Assembly: GCF_000426565.1 (NCBI RefSeq)
Contig: NZ_AUFP01000011.1
Coordinates: 1-64,000, forward strand
DNA length: 64,000 bases
From: Segatella albensis DSM 11370 = JCM 12258
GTDB taxonomy: Bacteria > Bacteroidota > Bacteroidia > Bacteroidales > Bacteroidaceae
Direction of reading: 5' to 3'
Part shown: positions 52,550-61,175 of the stretch, piece by piece
How positions within the stretch are numbered: position 1 is the stretch's first letter
How the letters are laid out: each line of letters opens with the position of its first letter
The notes under the pieces: generated by a model
What the model saw: only the letters and a program-made list of their open reading frames with translations
What the model was told of the DNA's origin: nothing
The model's database searches: none
Made by a program: the position numbers and the translations under genes

Positions 52550-53485
52550 TTAATTTCCTTTCTTCTCATTTAACTTATTATTGAAAAGTGTAGCAACAGC
52601 CTCGACACTATCAGCATGTTTATACTCCATGATTTCTGTTATGTTGTTTTCCTTATAAGCTTTAATTTTTAGAACATCACCTGACAATTGCAAAAGATCA
52701 GCTCTCATATTTTCTGTACCGACTGTTATTGTGATAATACCATTGCTCAATGTCCATGTTGCATTTGTAAGTTTCGAGTCTGCATTCCAATTATTTTCAG
52801 CACGAGCCCAATACTCTCCGAATATACAAGTACCATCGGAAGCTTTAAAGTCGATAACGCTAACAGATAATTTTTCACTAGTATTCTTTAAGCTATACCA
52901 TACACCTTCAAGTTGAGCAGCGGTAATAGTAGGGTCTGGGGTATCTGAAGTATTAGGGTCACTAGGGTTACTTGGTGTTTCTCCACCCTGTCCGGTCTTA
53001 TCCTTTAGCTTTGTATTGAAGACACTCAAGGCCTCTCCGGTATTATTAATGCGTTTCATTTCAACGATGTCAGTCGTTCCGTCATCAAAATGACGTTTAA
53101 TCTTCAAAGTAGTTGAAGATAACTTCAAGATATCTCCCTTCATAGTATGCTTACCATCCGGTGCATCAACGACAGCCGTAAATGTGCCATTGCTCAATGC
53201 CCATGTCATCTTAAGGTCGTAGGTAGACGGAATCCAATTCTTACTTGCCTTAGCATCATTTTCAAGATATCTACCATTACCATTGGCCTGGATATTAAAT
53301 ATAAAAACTTCAAGGTCATGGTTGCTCTCTGTAACGCCATACCACATTCCTAAAATCTGACTTTCTGTAACTGTAGGGTCACCTCCACCACCAGTATCAT
53401 CGTCATCACTACCACAAGCCACAAAGGCTACCGAACCAAATACCATGCAAAGCATAAGGGTAATTAATGAAAAAAACTTTTTCAT
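52550..53485 (-). CDS. surface lipoprotein with two lipocalin-like repeats
   Basis: A 311-residue lipoprotein. The lipobox is FVAC (Cys24), followed by GSDDDD, a Bacteroidota lipoprotein export signal, so display on the cell surface is likely. Two related domains follow: residues 38-160 (TVTESQILGMWYGV, LKMTWALSNGTFTAVVD, MKGDILKLSSTTLKIK, VFNTKLKDK) and 185-308 (TITAAQLEGVWYSL, LTNATWTLSNGIITITV, MRADLLQLSGDVLKIK, LFNNKLNEK), joined by a Pro/Ser/Thr-rich linker. They look like lipocalin-like domains arising from duplication. The ligand is unknown. A terminator at 52490 ends the gene. Confidence 0.75.
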   Translation of the reverse strand: MKKFFSLITLMLCMVFGSVAFVACGSDDDDTGGGGDPTVTESQILGMWYGVTESNHDLEVFIFNIQANGNGRYLENDAKASKNWIPSTYDLKMTWALSNGTFTAVVDAPDGKHTMKGDILKLSSTTLKIKRHFDDGTTDIVEMKRINNTGEALSVFNTKLKDKTGQGGETPSNPSDPNTSDTPDPTITAAQLEGVWYSLKNTSEKLSVSVIDFKASDGTCIFGEYWARAENNWNADSKLTNATWTLSNGIITITVGTENMRADLLQLSGDVLKIKAYKENNITEIMEYKHADSVEAVATLFNNKLNEKKGN

Positions 53486-53786
53486 AAGCCAAAAATAGTT
53501 AATAGATGTTTATACGAATATATTAATTATTGCTATGTTGCCATAGTCTATAGTTCTTACTGCGTAAAGAATAAGCAATTTTGTTAATTTTATAGATGTT
53601 TATGCGTTCTTATTTTTGTAACGGCAATTATAAAAAAAACTAAATAAGTTCCAAAAAAAAAGACGTTTTTTTTATCTTTTTAACTAAAATATTGCTGGCT
53701 TGCGGTAAAAAATAAGGTTCGTCGATAAAATCAATGTATTTATCAGACGAACCTTATTTTGTAATATGCAGAATTAAAATGACGCT
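53486..53786. other. AT-rich gap
   Basis: No coding frame. It holds a TATTTTTG box (minus, 53491-53498) only 5 bases before the lipoprotein ATG, two copies of ATAGATGTTTAT (53503 and 53592), long A and T runs, and the trmB terminator. Confidence 0.6.
53707..53760 (-). terminator. terminator of trmB unit
   Basis: AAAATAAGGTTCGTC and GACGAACCTTATTTT form a 15-bp perfect stem. On the minus strand TTTTTT follows, so it ends GH115-like/trmB; it could also act on the plus strand. Confidence 0.85.
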
Positions 53787-54557
53787 TTATTTGTGCGTAT
53801 CGTTTCCGCTTCGTTTATCTCGATGATAGCTTCTGTAATCATCGAGTTCAATTTCTACTTCAGGTTCTTTCAGTTCCCCCTCTTGAGGAAGTTGGAACTT
53901 TATATACTTAATGTTGAGGCCACGTTCTATCCACATACTCTCATAATAGGTCTGGATAGATAAAATCTTGCGAGTCTTATCATCGATACCCTCTGTGTGG
54001 TATAAGTCATCGGTAGAGAATACTACCGGCAATTTATTGACATCAACCATATATTTGGTATATGTAAATAAAAAGTTAGAATCCGTCTTCAGATGAATGA
54101 TACCATTATCCTTTAAGAAGTGGCGATATCGCTCCATGAAGAAAGTACTGGAAAGACGCTTGTGCTCATTCTTCATCTGTGGATCGCTGAAGGTAAGCCA
54201 AATCTCGCTCACCTCATCCAATCCGAAGAAACGGTCGATGATTTCTATATTAGTACGCAGAAAAGCGACATTCTTCAATCCGGCTTCGATCGCCTGCTTT
54301 GCTCCTGTCCACATGCGTGCACCCTTGATGTCAACACCGACAAAGTTCATGTCAGGGTATAGCTTAGCTAACTCTACAGTATATTCACCCTTACCACATC
54401 CCAATTCGAGGACGATAGGGTTGTTGTTCTTGAAGTATTGCTCGTTCCAATGACCTTTCATCGCAAAAGGTTCATTACTGATGACAGAGAATGGATATTG
54501 AAAAACATTCTCGAAAGTTTCCATCTCGGCAAATTTGGCGAGTTTTCCTTTTCCCAT
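53787..54557 (-). CDS. trmB: tRNA (guanine-N7-)-methyltransferase
   Basis: A 256-residue TrmB, which methylates G46 of tRNAs to m7[21 protein letters not shown] is the SAM site; [38 protein letters not shown] and [13 protein letters not shown] are further family segments. It lies 11 bases after the GH115-like gene and probably depends on that gene's promoter. A long hairpin follows. Confidence 0.93.
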   Translation of the reverse strand: MGKGKLAKFAEMETFENVFQYPFSVISNEPFAMKGHWNEQYFKNNNPIVLELGCGKGEYTVELAKLYPDMNFVGVDIKGARMWTGAKQAIEAGLKNVAFLRTNIEIIDRFFGLDEVSEIWLTFSDPQMKNEHKRLSSTFFMERYRHFLKDNGIIHLKTDSNFLFTYTKYMVDVNKLPVVFSTDDLYHTEGIDDKTRKILSIQTYYESMWIERGLNIKYIKFQLPQEGELKEPEVEIELDDYRSYHRDKRSGNDTHK

Positions 54558-54568
54558 AATGTTAATAC

Positions 54569-56461
54569 TTAATATGATGTTACTGGAATTACATAAAAGA
54601 TACGGCTAGGATCATGATCGAACATGATTTGGTCGAGAATGACACGATTGCTGGCCGCCTTGATATATATATGGTGACTACCCACGTAAAGATCTTTGTT
54701 GATGGTAGAGATAACCTGTCCTCTAACAAAATCTTTCTTGCTTGGGTCTATGTATATGGTCTCCCAATTACCAAAATCCACACGTATTTGTATCTGGTTG
54801 GTAACATTCGGGATGGTAGCTATTCGGATGGCATGAACCCCCTCTTGTCTTGTGTTGAAAGTGTATTCCAGCACATCGTTCTGATGGAGTACAACGGCAT
54901 TGTTGCTATGACCCAACATCGGAATGGTAGTAATCTCTGCAGGCCCGGATGCGTACGAGATGGCATTGAGCGCAATACAGTTGCCCAACTGCTTTCTGAG
55001 CGGCTGCAAGTCATACTGATTGGTTGTCGCATATTGCTTCACCTGTTTATCCGTTAACTTGCCAGGGAGAATAGGTTCGACACTCTTGATGCCAAGAGGA
55101 TCGTTGATTTCTTTTAGTCTTTGATAGGCCTTGAGACTGTTGGCCGCTGCAGCTAAAGCCTCCTCATCCTTATAGAATAATCCCGGACGGGCAATGTTGC
55201 GTGCCTCTTGAGCCTCGAGGTTCATCTCTGTCGTCGCTGCTGCAGCAATGACAGGATATTTGATGGTGGCGAAATAAGCAATCTTATTGTCAGAATCTAC
55301 CAGACGATCTATACTTTCTATTCGTCGACTTAAATCCTGATATGCTGCAATATATCTCTCTAACTCATTACCAAATTCACTCTCATTGAAATCTGCATGA
55401 GCAAGAAGTTCCGGTTTGCATATTCCGATCAGACGATAATAGTCGCTCATCAGCGGCAAGAGTTTACGAGCCACCAAGTCACCAAACAACTGGGTGAGCC
55501 AGTTCTTGTAGTGCGCCTCCAGATTTTGTGCATTCACATATTGAGAGTTCCATGCCATATCCATGATGAGGGACAGATCGTAAGAGGCAACCTTAGGATG
55601 GTGACATCTGGTTATCCACATCTTTGTATCATGCGTATCGATGGCATTCTGCAACTGTTCATACACCACACCCGGTTGTACGGACGAAACGTTGATATCA
55701 TTTTCCCTTTCCGAGATATATCCAAGATTTACGAAGACCGGATGTTTCGAGCTCTGATAGTCGAGTGTCTGTATGCCATAGTTGTCCGCTATCTTTCTGA
55801 AAGATTTGCTACAGATGAGTCTTTCCTCAGAACGATTGTTTGCCATGATGCAATTGCCCCGAAGTCGGACGAGGAGTCGGAACATCTTCTGATAGTCCTC
55901 GATCTTAAGAGTTTCCTTGCCATTAGGGAGCAGAGCGATGCCACGATAAGTTACCGATGGCCATTGAGTGGTCTGGAAAGATTTATCGATGGCAAGATAC
56001 CTTACCTTCTTTGGCATAGCCTTGGTCACGTCAATCCATGGTGAGATACCGGCCATTCTGGATAATTCCAGTATGCCATAAGCAGTACCGATAGCGTTGC
56101 TTCCTACAATTACGATTCTGCCATTTCTTACACCTAAATAGAAGGCATCGGGCTTGGCAATGAAATTCTGGTAGGAGATATGATAAATTTCCAGATTCTT
56201 GAACTCCTTATTCGACATCATGTCCAACTGATAGATGTCGATGATTCCGTTATTCCGAGCGGTCGCCTTATGGCCGGTCTTAGCTTCCATATCGCTGGCA
56301 AACATGTTGACAGCCTCACGGACAACAGGTGAAACTTTTTTCTGTACATTATAGCTTACTGCATATTTGCCATTATACCAAATCAGGTCGGCTGCAGAAA
56401 TTTTGGAGTGAATGGAACTAAAAAGCAAAAGTCCCAAGAACAGTATATTTTTTATTCTCAT
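54569..56461 (-). CDS. shortened GH115-like protein
   Basis: A 630-residue exported protein with signal peptide [20 protein letters not shown]. Residues 30-150 ([15 protein letters not shown]) and 150-230 ([37 protein letters not shown]) look like the N-terminal part of GH115 alpha-glucuronidases, and 290-400 ([46 protein letters not shown]) like the end of the barrel and helical domain. GH115 enzymes are usually 850-950 residues; the middle of the barrel, where the catalytic residues are expected, seems missing. It may be an inactive or altered relative. The start at 56461 was chosen because the ATG at 56485 lies in the promoter box. Confidence 0.65.
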   Translation of the reverse strand: MRIKNILFLGLLLFSSIHSKISAADLIWYNGKYAVSYNVQKKVSPVVREAVNMFASDMEAKTGHKATARNNGIIDIYQLDMMSNKEFKNLEIYHISYQNFIAKPDAFYLGVRNGRIVIVGSNAIGTAYGILELSRMAGISPWIDVTKAMPKKVRYLAIDKSFQTTQWPSVTYRGIALLPNGKETLKIEDYQKMFRLLVRLRGNCIMANNRSEERLICSKSFRKIADNYGIQTLDYQSSKHPVFVNLGYISERENDINVSSVQPGVVYEQLQNAIDTHDTKMWITRCHHPKVASYDLSLIMDMAWNSQYVNAQNLEAHYKNWLTQLFGDLVARKLLPLMSDYYRLIGICKPELLAHADFNESEFGNELERYIAAYQDLSRRIESIDRLVDSDNKIAYFATIKYPVIAAAATTEMNLEAQEARNIARPGLFYKDEEALAAAANSLKAYQRLKEINDPLGIKSVEPILPGKLTDKQVKQYATTNQYDLQPLRKQLGNCIALNAISYASGPAEITTIPMLGHSNNAVVLHQNDVLEYTFNTRQEGVHAIRIATIPNVTNQIQIRVDFGNWETIYIDPSKKDFVRGQVISTINKDLYVGSHHIYIKAASNRVILDQIMFDHDPSRIFYVIPVTSY

Positions 56462-56482
56462 TGATTGCAAATTCATTGATTG

Positions 56483-56490
56483 CAAAGTTA
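56483..56490 (-). promoter_or_regulatory. -7 promoter element of GH115-like/trmB unit
   Basis: On the minus strand the bases read TAACTTTG, 21 bases before the ATG at 56461. A 12-base word ATTGATTGCAAA occurs twice, 15 bases apart, just downstream. Confidence 0.6.
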
Positions 56491-56552
56491 CTGAAAAACA
56501 GTGATTTACTGAAATAAATTAGTTTTTATTTGCTATTTCTTTAAATAATGGG

Positions 56553-56560
56553 TAACTTTG
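56553..56560 (+). promoter_or_regulatory. -7 promoter element of mrp
   Basis: TAACTTTG, 17 bases before the ATG at 56578; it excludes the in-frame ATG at 56548. Confidence 0.65.
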
Positions 56561-56577
56561 TGGCAAAAATTAAACGT

Positions 56578-57681
56578 ATGACATTATATCCAAAATTGAT
56601 AACTGATGCCCTGGCTACGGTGATTTATCCAGGTACAAAGAAAAATCTTATCGAAAGTGAAATGCTGGCCGACAGTATTCGTATCGATGGTATGACGGTA
56701 AGTTTTACTCTGATTTTTCCTCGTGATACAGATCCTTTCCTCAAATCTACGGTGAAGGCTGCCGAGGCTGCTATCCATTATCATATTTCTCCTGATGTTC
56801 AGGTGACAATAAATCTGGAGTATAAATCAGCCAAGCGTCCGGAACCGGGCAAGATGCTGCCTCAGGTAAAGAATGTTATTGCTGTAAGTTCCGGTAAGGG
56901 TGGTGTCGGTAAGAGTACGGTCTCTGCCAATCTCGCAATTGCGCTGGCTAAGTTGGGCTATAAGGTAGGATTATTGGACTGCGATATCTTCGGTCCTTCA
57001 ATGCCTAAGATGTTTGGTGTTGAGGATGCCCGTCCTTGCGGGGTCGAGAAAGATGGCAGAAATCTTATCGAACCTATTGAAAAGTATGGCGTGAAGATGC
57101 TGAGTATTGGTTTCTTCGTAGATCCTGATAAGGCTACACTGTGGCGTGGCGGTATGGCTACGAGTGCCTTGAAGCAGTTGATCGGTGATGCCGATTGGGG
57201 CGATTTGGACTATTTCATCCTTGATACCCCTCCTGGCACAAGTGATATACATCTTACCTTATTGCAGACACTCGCTATAACAGGTGCTGTGATTGTAAGT
57301 ACCCCTCAGAAGGTAGCCCTTGCAGATGCGCGTAAGGGTATAGATATGTATCGTAATGATAAAGTGAATGTTCCTATCTTGGGACTTATCGAAAATATGG
57401 CCTATTTTACCCCGGCAGAATTGCCTGAGAACAAGTATTATATCTTTGGTAAGGATGGTTGCAAGAATCTCGCTGCCGAGATGGGATGTCCTTTGTTGGC
57501 TCAGATTCCACTCGTACAGAGTATCTGTGAGAGTGGCGATGATGGAGCTCCTGCGGCTACAAAGGTAGATACGGTAACGGGACAGGCGTTCTTGAGCCTT
57601 GCACAGGCGGTGGTTACCGTTACCAATCGTCGTAATAAGGAAAAGCCAAAAACAAAAATCGTTCAGATTCACAACAACTGA
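56578..57681 (+). CDS. mrp: Mrp/ApbC family Fe-S cluster carrier ATPase
   Basis: A 367-residue P-loop protein. Residues 1-90 form a DUF59/MIP18-like domain; the deviant Walker A SSGKGGVGKSTVSANLA lies near residue 105; FGPSMPKMFGV, DTPPGTSDIHLTLLQ and ENMAYF follow. Mrp proteins carry and deliver iron-sulfur clusters. The C-terminal CxxC motif of many members is not seen; Cys residues occur singly in KDGCKNL and EMGCPLL. It is transcribed away from the GH115-like gene, and a hairpin terminator overlaps the converging permease gene. Confidence 0.92.
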   Translation: MTLYPKLITDALATVIYPGTKKNLIESEMLADSIRIDGMTVSFTLIFPRDTDPFLKSTVKAAEAAIHYHISPDVQVTINLEYKSAKRPEPGKMLPQVKNVIAVSSGKGGVGKSTVSANLAIALAKLGYKVGLLDCDIFGPSMPKMFGVEDARPCGVEKDGRNLIEPIEKYGVKMLSIGFFVDPDKATLWRGGMATSALKQLIGDADWGDLDYFILDTPPGTSDIHLTLLQTLAITGAVIVSTPQKVALADARKGIDMYRNDKVNVPILGLIENMAYFTPAELPENKYYIFGKDGCKNLAAEMGCPLLAQIPLVQSICESGDDGAPAATKVDTVTGQAFLSLAQAVVTVTNRRNKEKPKTKIVQIHNN

Positions 57682-57720
57682 TTTGTGAGTCTGAACGACT
57701 GTAAAGATAAAATTCGTCAA

Positions 57721-57763
57721 AGAGGTTATGAGTCTATACGATTCATAGCCTCTTTTGCTTTTG
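57721..57763 (+). terminator. terminator of mrp inside converging gene's 3' end
   Basis: AGAGGTTATGA and TCATAGCCTCT form an 11-bp stem, followed by TTTGCTTTTG. A second strong hairpin without a T run (CGTTCAGATTCACAA with TTGTGAGTCTGAACG) covers the mrp stop at 57660-57698. Confidence 0.7.
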
Positions 57764-58991
57764 CCCTTACGTTCATGATCTTCTCGTTTGCATGCTTTCG
57801 GGTGTGATTGATCTGGTAACGATATACAGCGCATGTGATGAAGAAATATAATACGGCCTGGAACCAGAGTATCATGATTTCGTCCTGTATATCTTCGATG
57901 CTACCTCCCATGCTACTAATGCTGAGGAATCCGCGTACTCCCCATGTCGAAGGGAATATCATCGCAATGCTCTTCCAATAACCTGGCATATTGCTGAGTG
58001 GCCATGATATACCTGTCATGAAGAGGAGTGGTACCGAGGTAAATACAACCAGTAGCATGACATTCTCTCGATATCTCACCAAGCAACTCAAGGCCATCCC
58101 GAAGAATATTACCGCTAATAGGAATGGGAGCATGAGTGAGAACAAAGGCCACGGCTGTACAAGTGTCGTGAAATGGAAAAACCTTGGTACGCAGAGGGTA
58201 ATATAGGCTGACATGACGACATATATCATCAGGTAGCACATCGATTTTCCAAACACGATTCTGAAGATGCCATTGTAATGTTTGCTGATCGGGATGAGCT
58301 CCTGATAACGGTTGTTCTCTCGAGCCGTACCTGCTGATAAGCCAATGCCCAGCAACAGAGTCTGTTGTAGGATAAGAATCAATACACCAGGAAGAATGGC
58401 ATTGCCATAACCGCCTGTAGAATTGAATATTGGTACTTCATCAAAGTCTAGCGGCTTGGTCGTTATCTCTTCGTCACGATTGGTAAAAGCTGTTGTTGAC
58501 TTTGATATCTGTATCTTTGTATTGATGTGTGAGGCTATAGCTTGTGCTTGTCCATAGATTGCCTTATAGGTAAGCATCAAACTCATATCTGTATATACAC
58601 TTACCTTGCTTTGCTCTCCACGATACAAGTTGTCTTCAAAATCACTTGGAAAGTATAGAATTCCGTGTACCACCTGTTTGCGTATCAAGTCTTTTGCTTC
58701 ATCCAGTGAGTTGCAATAGTAAGCAGCCTTGGTTTCTGGACCGGCATCAAACTCTCTGATGAATTCACGACTGGTCTGTGTATGTGATAAGTCTACGATA
58801 GCCGTAGGGACATCTCTTACCACCTCGTTGTTGTATATCCACGAGTAGAGGAGTGGATAAGCTAACGGTACCAGAATCAAGAAGATAAGTACACCTTCGT
58901 CCTTGATGGTAGAACGTATCTCCTTGCTCCAGATATAGCACATATCCTGTATGCCTTCGGATATCTTATATAATAATCCTTCTTTATTCAT
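57726..58991 (-). CDS. ABC-2 type transporter permease, second copy
   Basis: A 421-residue membrane protein of the ABC-2 permease family (YhhJ/DrrB-like): one membrane helix near residue 30, a large periplasmic loop of about 150 residues, then five helices with GYGNAILPGVLILILQQTLL and LFMTGISWPLSNMPGYWK. The start ATG overlaps the preceding stop by one base (TAATG), so an upstream in-frame ATG at 59093 is not the start. It follows a first permease, HlyD and TolC genes; no ATP-binding subunit is encoded in the operon. Confidence 0.88.
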   Translation of the reverse strand: MNKEGLLYKISEGIQDMCYIWSKEIRSTIKDEGVLIFLILVPLAYPLLYSWIYNNEVVRDVPTAIVDLSHTQTSREFIREFDAGPETKAAYYCNSLDEAKDLIRKQVVHGILYFPSDFEDNLYRGEQSKVSVYTDMSLMLTYKAIYGQAQAIASHINTKIQISKSTTAFTNRDEEITTKPLDFDEVPIFNSTGGYGNAILPGVLILILQQTLLLGIGLSAGTARENNRYQELIPISKHYNGIFRIVFGKSMCYLMIYVVMSAYITLCVPRFFHFTTLVQPWPLFSLMLPFLLAVIFFGMALSCLVRYRENVMLLVVFTSVPLLFMTGISWPLSNMPGYWKSIAMIFPSTWGVRGFLSISSMGGSIEDIQDEIMILWFQAVLYFFITCAVYRYQINHTRKHANEKIMNVRAKAKEAMNRIDS

Positions 58992-60154
58992 TATGGTATA
59001 TATACATATAGTAACATGGCTTTCTTGATGTTCTTGACCGTGAACAATGGTAGCATGGCAAATATGCACAGAGTCATGATATAGAACCAGCAATCGGTAA
59101 GCGGAAATCCGTTTAATATGCCCATCTGATAGATCATGTAATAGTGGCGTAAAGGGAATAGGAAGGCTAATCCCTCAATGAACGGATTCATTGCAAATGC
59201 TGGGTATGTGGCTCCGCAGACAGAAAAACTGACCACCGACCAGAGTGAACATACACTCATCGACATACGGAGTGACGGCATCAGGCCAAAGATGAAAATT
59301 CCAAATCCCTGACAAGACAAAACAGCGAGTAAGCCGATGAGAAGAATTGGTATGATGCCACCGGGATGTGGAAATCCTAGGATGTAATAGATATAGAATT
59401 CAAAACCATAGAAGATGGTTAGAAATACAATGGTTTGCGGTAGTATCTTGCCTGCTATTGCCAGCCATGGATTGTTGTCGGCCATTGCCATCCATTCTCG
59501 AGAACGCTTGAATTTGAGTTCTGTTCCGATGGAGTATGGTGTGATCAGGAATATAAAGAGCATGAGCAAACCCGGTATCATCGTGGTGCTGAGATATACA
59601 TTATAGTTGCTCCATGGGTTTCCTGTCTGATGTAGGTCTATGGCTATCGGTTGTAGGAAGTCGCTGATTTCTTGGTTTGTCTTTCCGATGGCTAATAACT
59701 TTTTGATGCCTACCGCGGCTGAACCTAATGTCGATATGGTCTTCAGATCCTTGTAGAGGTTTCCACCGGCAACAAGAGTTACATTGCTATAATAGAAAGA
59801 AATCTTTGGTTGGTCACCCGACATCAATTTCGACGTCGTTCCCTCTGGAATGTATAGGAAAGCATAGATGTCGCCTTTCTGTATAGCATTTCGTGCCTCG
59901 TTAACGTTTTGGTAATGACTGACAACCTTTGTGGTTTGGAAAGCATCCAACTTTCGGATCATGGCACGGGTAGTCGTTGTGTTGTCGGCATCAACTACAC
60001 CACATGGCAAATCCGTTGGGACGCCGGCGCTCATCAGCGAGGTGAAGAAGAATATGATAACAATAGGGAATATCACCATGCAGAATCCATAGATTGGGTT
60101 CTTCCACATGATGCCACATTCGCGTAATGCTATATGATAGATTCGCTTTAGCAT
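58991..60154 (-). CDS. ABC-2 type transporter permease, first copy
   Basis: A 387-residue ABC-2 permease, related to the following gene: a membrane helix at about 22-40, a periplasmic loop (LPCGVVDADNTTTTRAMIRK), then helices from residue 185 onward (STTMIPGLLMLFIFLITPYS). With the second copy it may form a heterodimeric channel, fed by the HlyD adaptor and TolC outlet. The cognate ATPase must be elsewhere, or the pair works otherwise. It lies 19 bases behind the HlyD gene. Confidence 0.88.
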   Translation of the reverse strand: MLKRIYHIALRECGIMWKNPIYGFCMVIFPIVIIFFFTSLMSAGVPTDLPCGVVDADNTTTTRAMIRKLDAFQTTKVVSHYQNVNEARNAIQKGDIYAFLYIPEGTTSKLMSGDQPKISFYYSNVTLVAGGNLYKDLKTISTLGSAAVGIKKLLAIGKTNQEISDFLQPIAIDLHQTGNPWSNYNVYLSTTMIPGLLMLFIFLITPYSIGTELKFKRSREWMAMADNNPWLAIAGKILPQTIVFLTIFYGFEFYIYYILGFPHPGGIIPILLIGLLAVLSCQGFGIFIFGLMPSLRMSMSVCSLWSVVSFSVCGATYPAFAMNPFIEGLAFLFPLRHYYMIYQMGILNGFPLTDCWFYIMTLCIFAMLPLFTVKNIKKAMLLYVYIP

Positions 60155-60173
60155 TTTGGAATTTCTGGATAAC

Positions 60174-61157
60174 CTATTTTATAATAAGGGACATACCAGG
60201 GCGGAGACCTTCAAACTTCTTGATAGGGCGGGCCTTGACTTCGAAGGTCTTCAAATCATACTGCCCTGTGGTCTTTGTGGCTTTCCATACAGCATAGCTT
60301 CCTTCGTCCTTGATATTATATACTTTCATGTCCATCTCTTTGTTGAAGGCAGGAACCAATACTCTGAAGGTGTCACCAACCTTCATTCCTTTCAGCTTGT
60401 CTTCTCTGATATTGAAGGTTCCCCACATATCGTTCATCATGGAAATGCTCATGATAGGAGAACCAAGTCCTACAAGCTCGCCAACTTTCGGATAAATGGC
60501 GCTGACTTCTCCCTCTACTTGAGCAATCTGTACGGTCTCCTTGAGCAGAGAACTTACTACGCCTACAGCACTGGCAGCAGCCTTGGCATTCTTCGCAGCA
60601 ATGCGTTTCTCTTCTTCTCGGGCACCGCTCTTGGCCAATTTATATTGACTTTGAGCTACCTTTACCTGAGCTTCGGCTGCCTTGTATGCAGCAAATGCTT
60701 CATCGCGTTTCTGCCCACTTACGACACCTTCGTCATAAAGGTGCTGCATTCGGGTATATGTCTTCTTGGCAACGTCATATCCCGACTGAGCCGTCATCAC
60801 TACTTGGTAAGCACTCTGAATAGTCTCTTTGCGAGCACCGGCATCGGTAAGGTCTTGGAAAGCCTCTGTTGCTTCACTGGTAGCCTCGGCTACTTTCTTC
60901 TGTGCGTCGATTTCTGGTATCTGAAGGATTGCGAGCGTATCGCCTACATGAACGTAGTCTCCTTCCTTGACACGCAACTCTACCACTCGACCGGGTAACT
61001 TGCATGCTACTCTGTATTCACTTACTTCTACTTCGCCTTGGATGGTTTCGTCGTCTTTCCCATATACGGCAAATCCTATCAATCCCACGATTACTACGAC
61101 CAGTGCAAATCCAATCACGGCCAAAAGTATATTGTTATGTTGTGTTTTAGCTGACAT
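60174..61157 (-). CDS. HlyD family periplasmic adaptor
   Basis: A 327-residue membrane-fusion protein: one N-terminal membrane helix (residues 9-30), a biotinyl-lipoyl-like half (VELRVKEGDYVHVGDTLAIL), a long alpha hairpin (about 80-190) and the second half (VSAIYPKVGELVGLGSPIMS). It links inner-membrane permeases to TolC. It sits 18 bases after the TolC gene in a four-gene export operon. Confidence 0.92.
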   Translation of the reverse strand: MSAKTQHNNILLAVIGFALVVVIVGLIGFAVYGKDDETIQGEVEVSEYRVACKLPGRVVELRVKEGDYVHVGDTLAILQIPEIDAQKKVAEATSEATEAFQDLTDAGARKETIQSAYQVVMTAQSGYDVAKKTYTRMQHLYDEGVVSGQKRDEAFAAYKAAEAQVKVAQSQYKLAKSGAREEEKRIAAKNAKAAASAVGVVSSLLKETVQIAQVEGEVSAIYPKVGELVGLGSPIMSISMMNDMWGTFNIREDKLKGMKVGDTFRVLVPAFNKEMDMKVYNIKDEGSYAVWKATKTTGQYDLKTFEVKARPIKKFEGLRPGMSLIIK

Positions 61158-61175
61158 AAAGCTAATATTTTTTTG

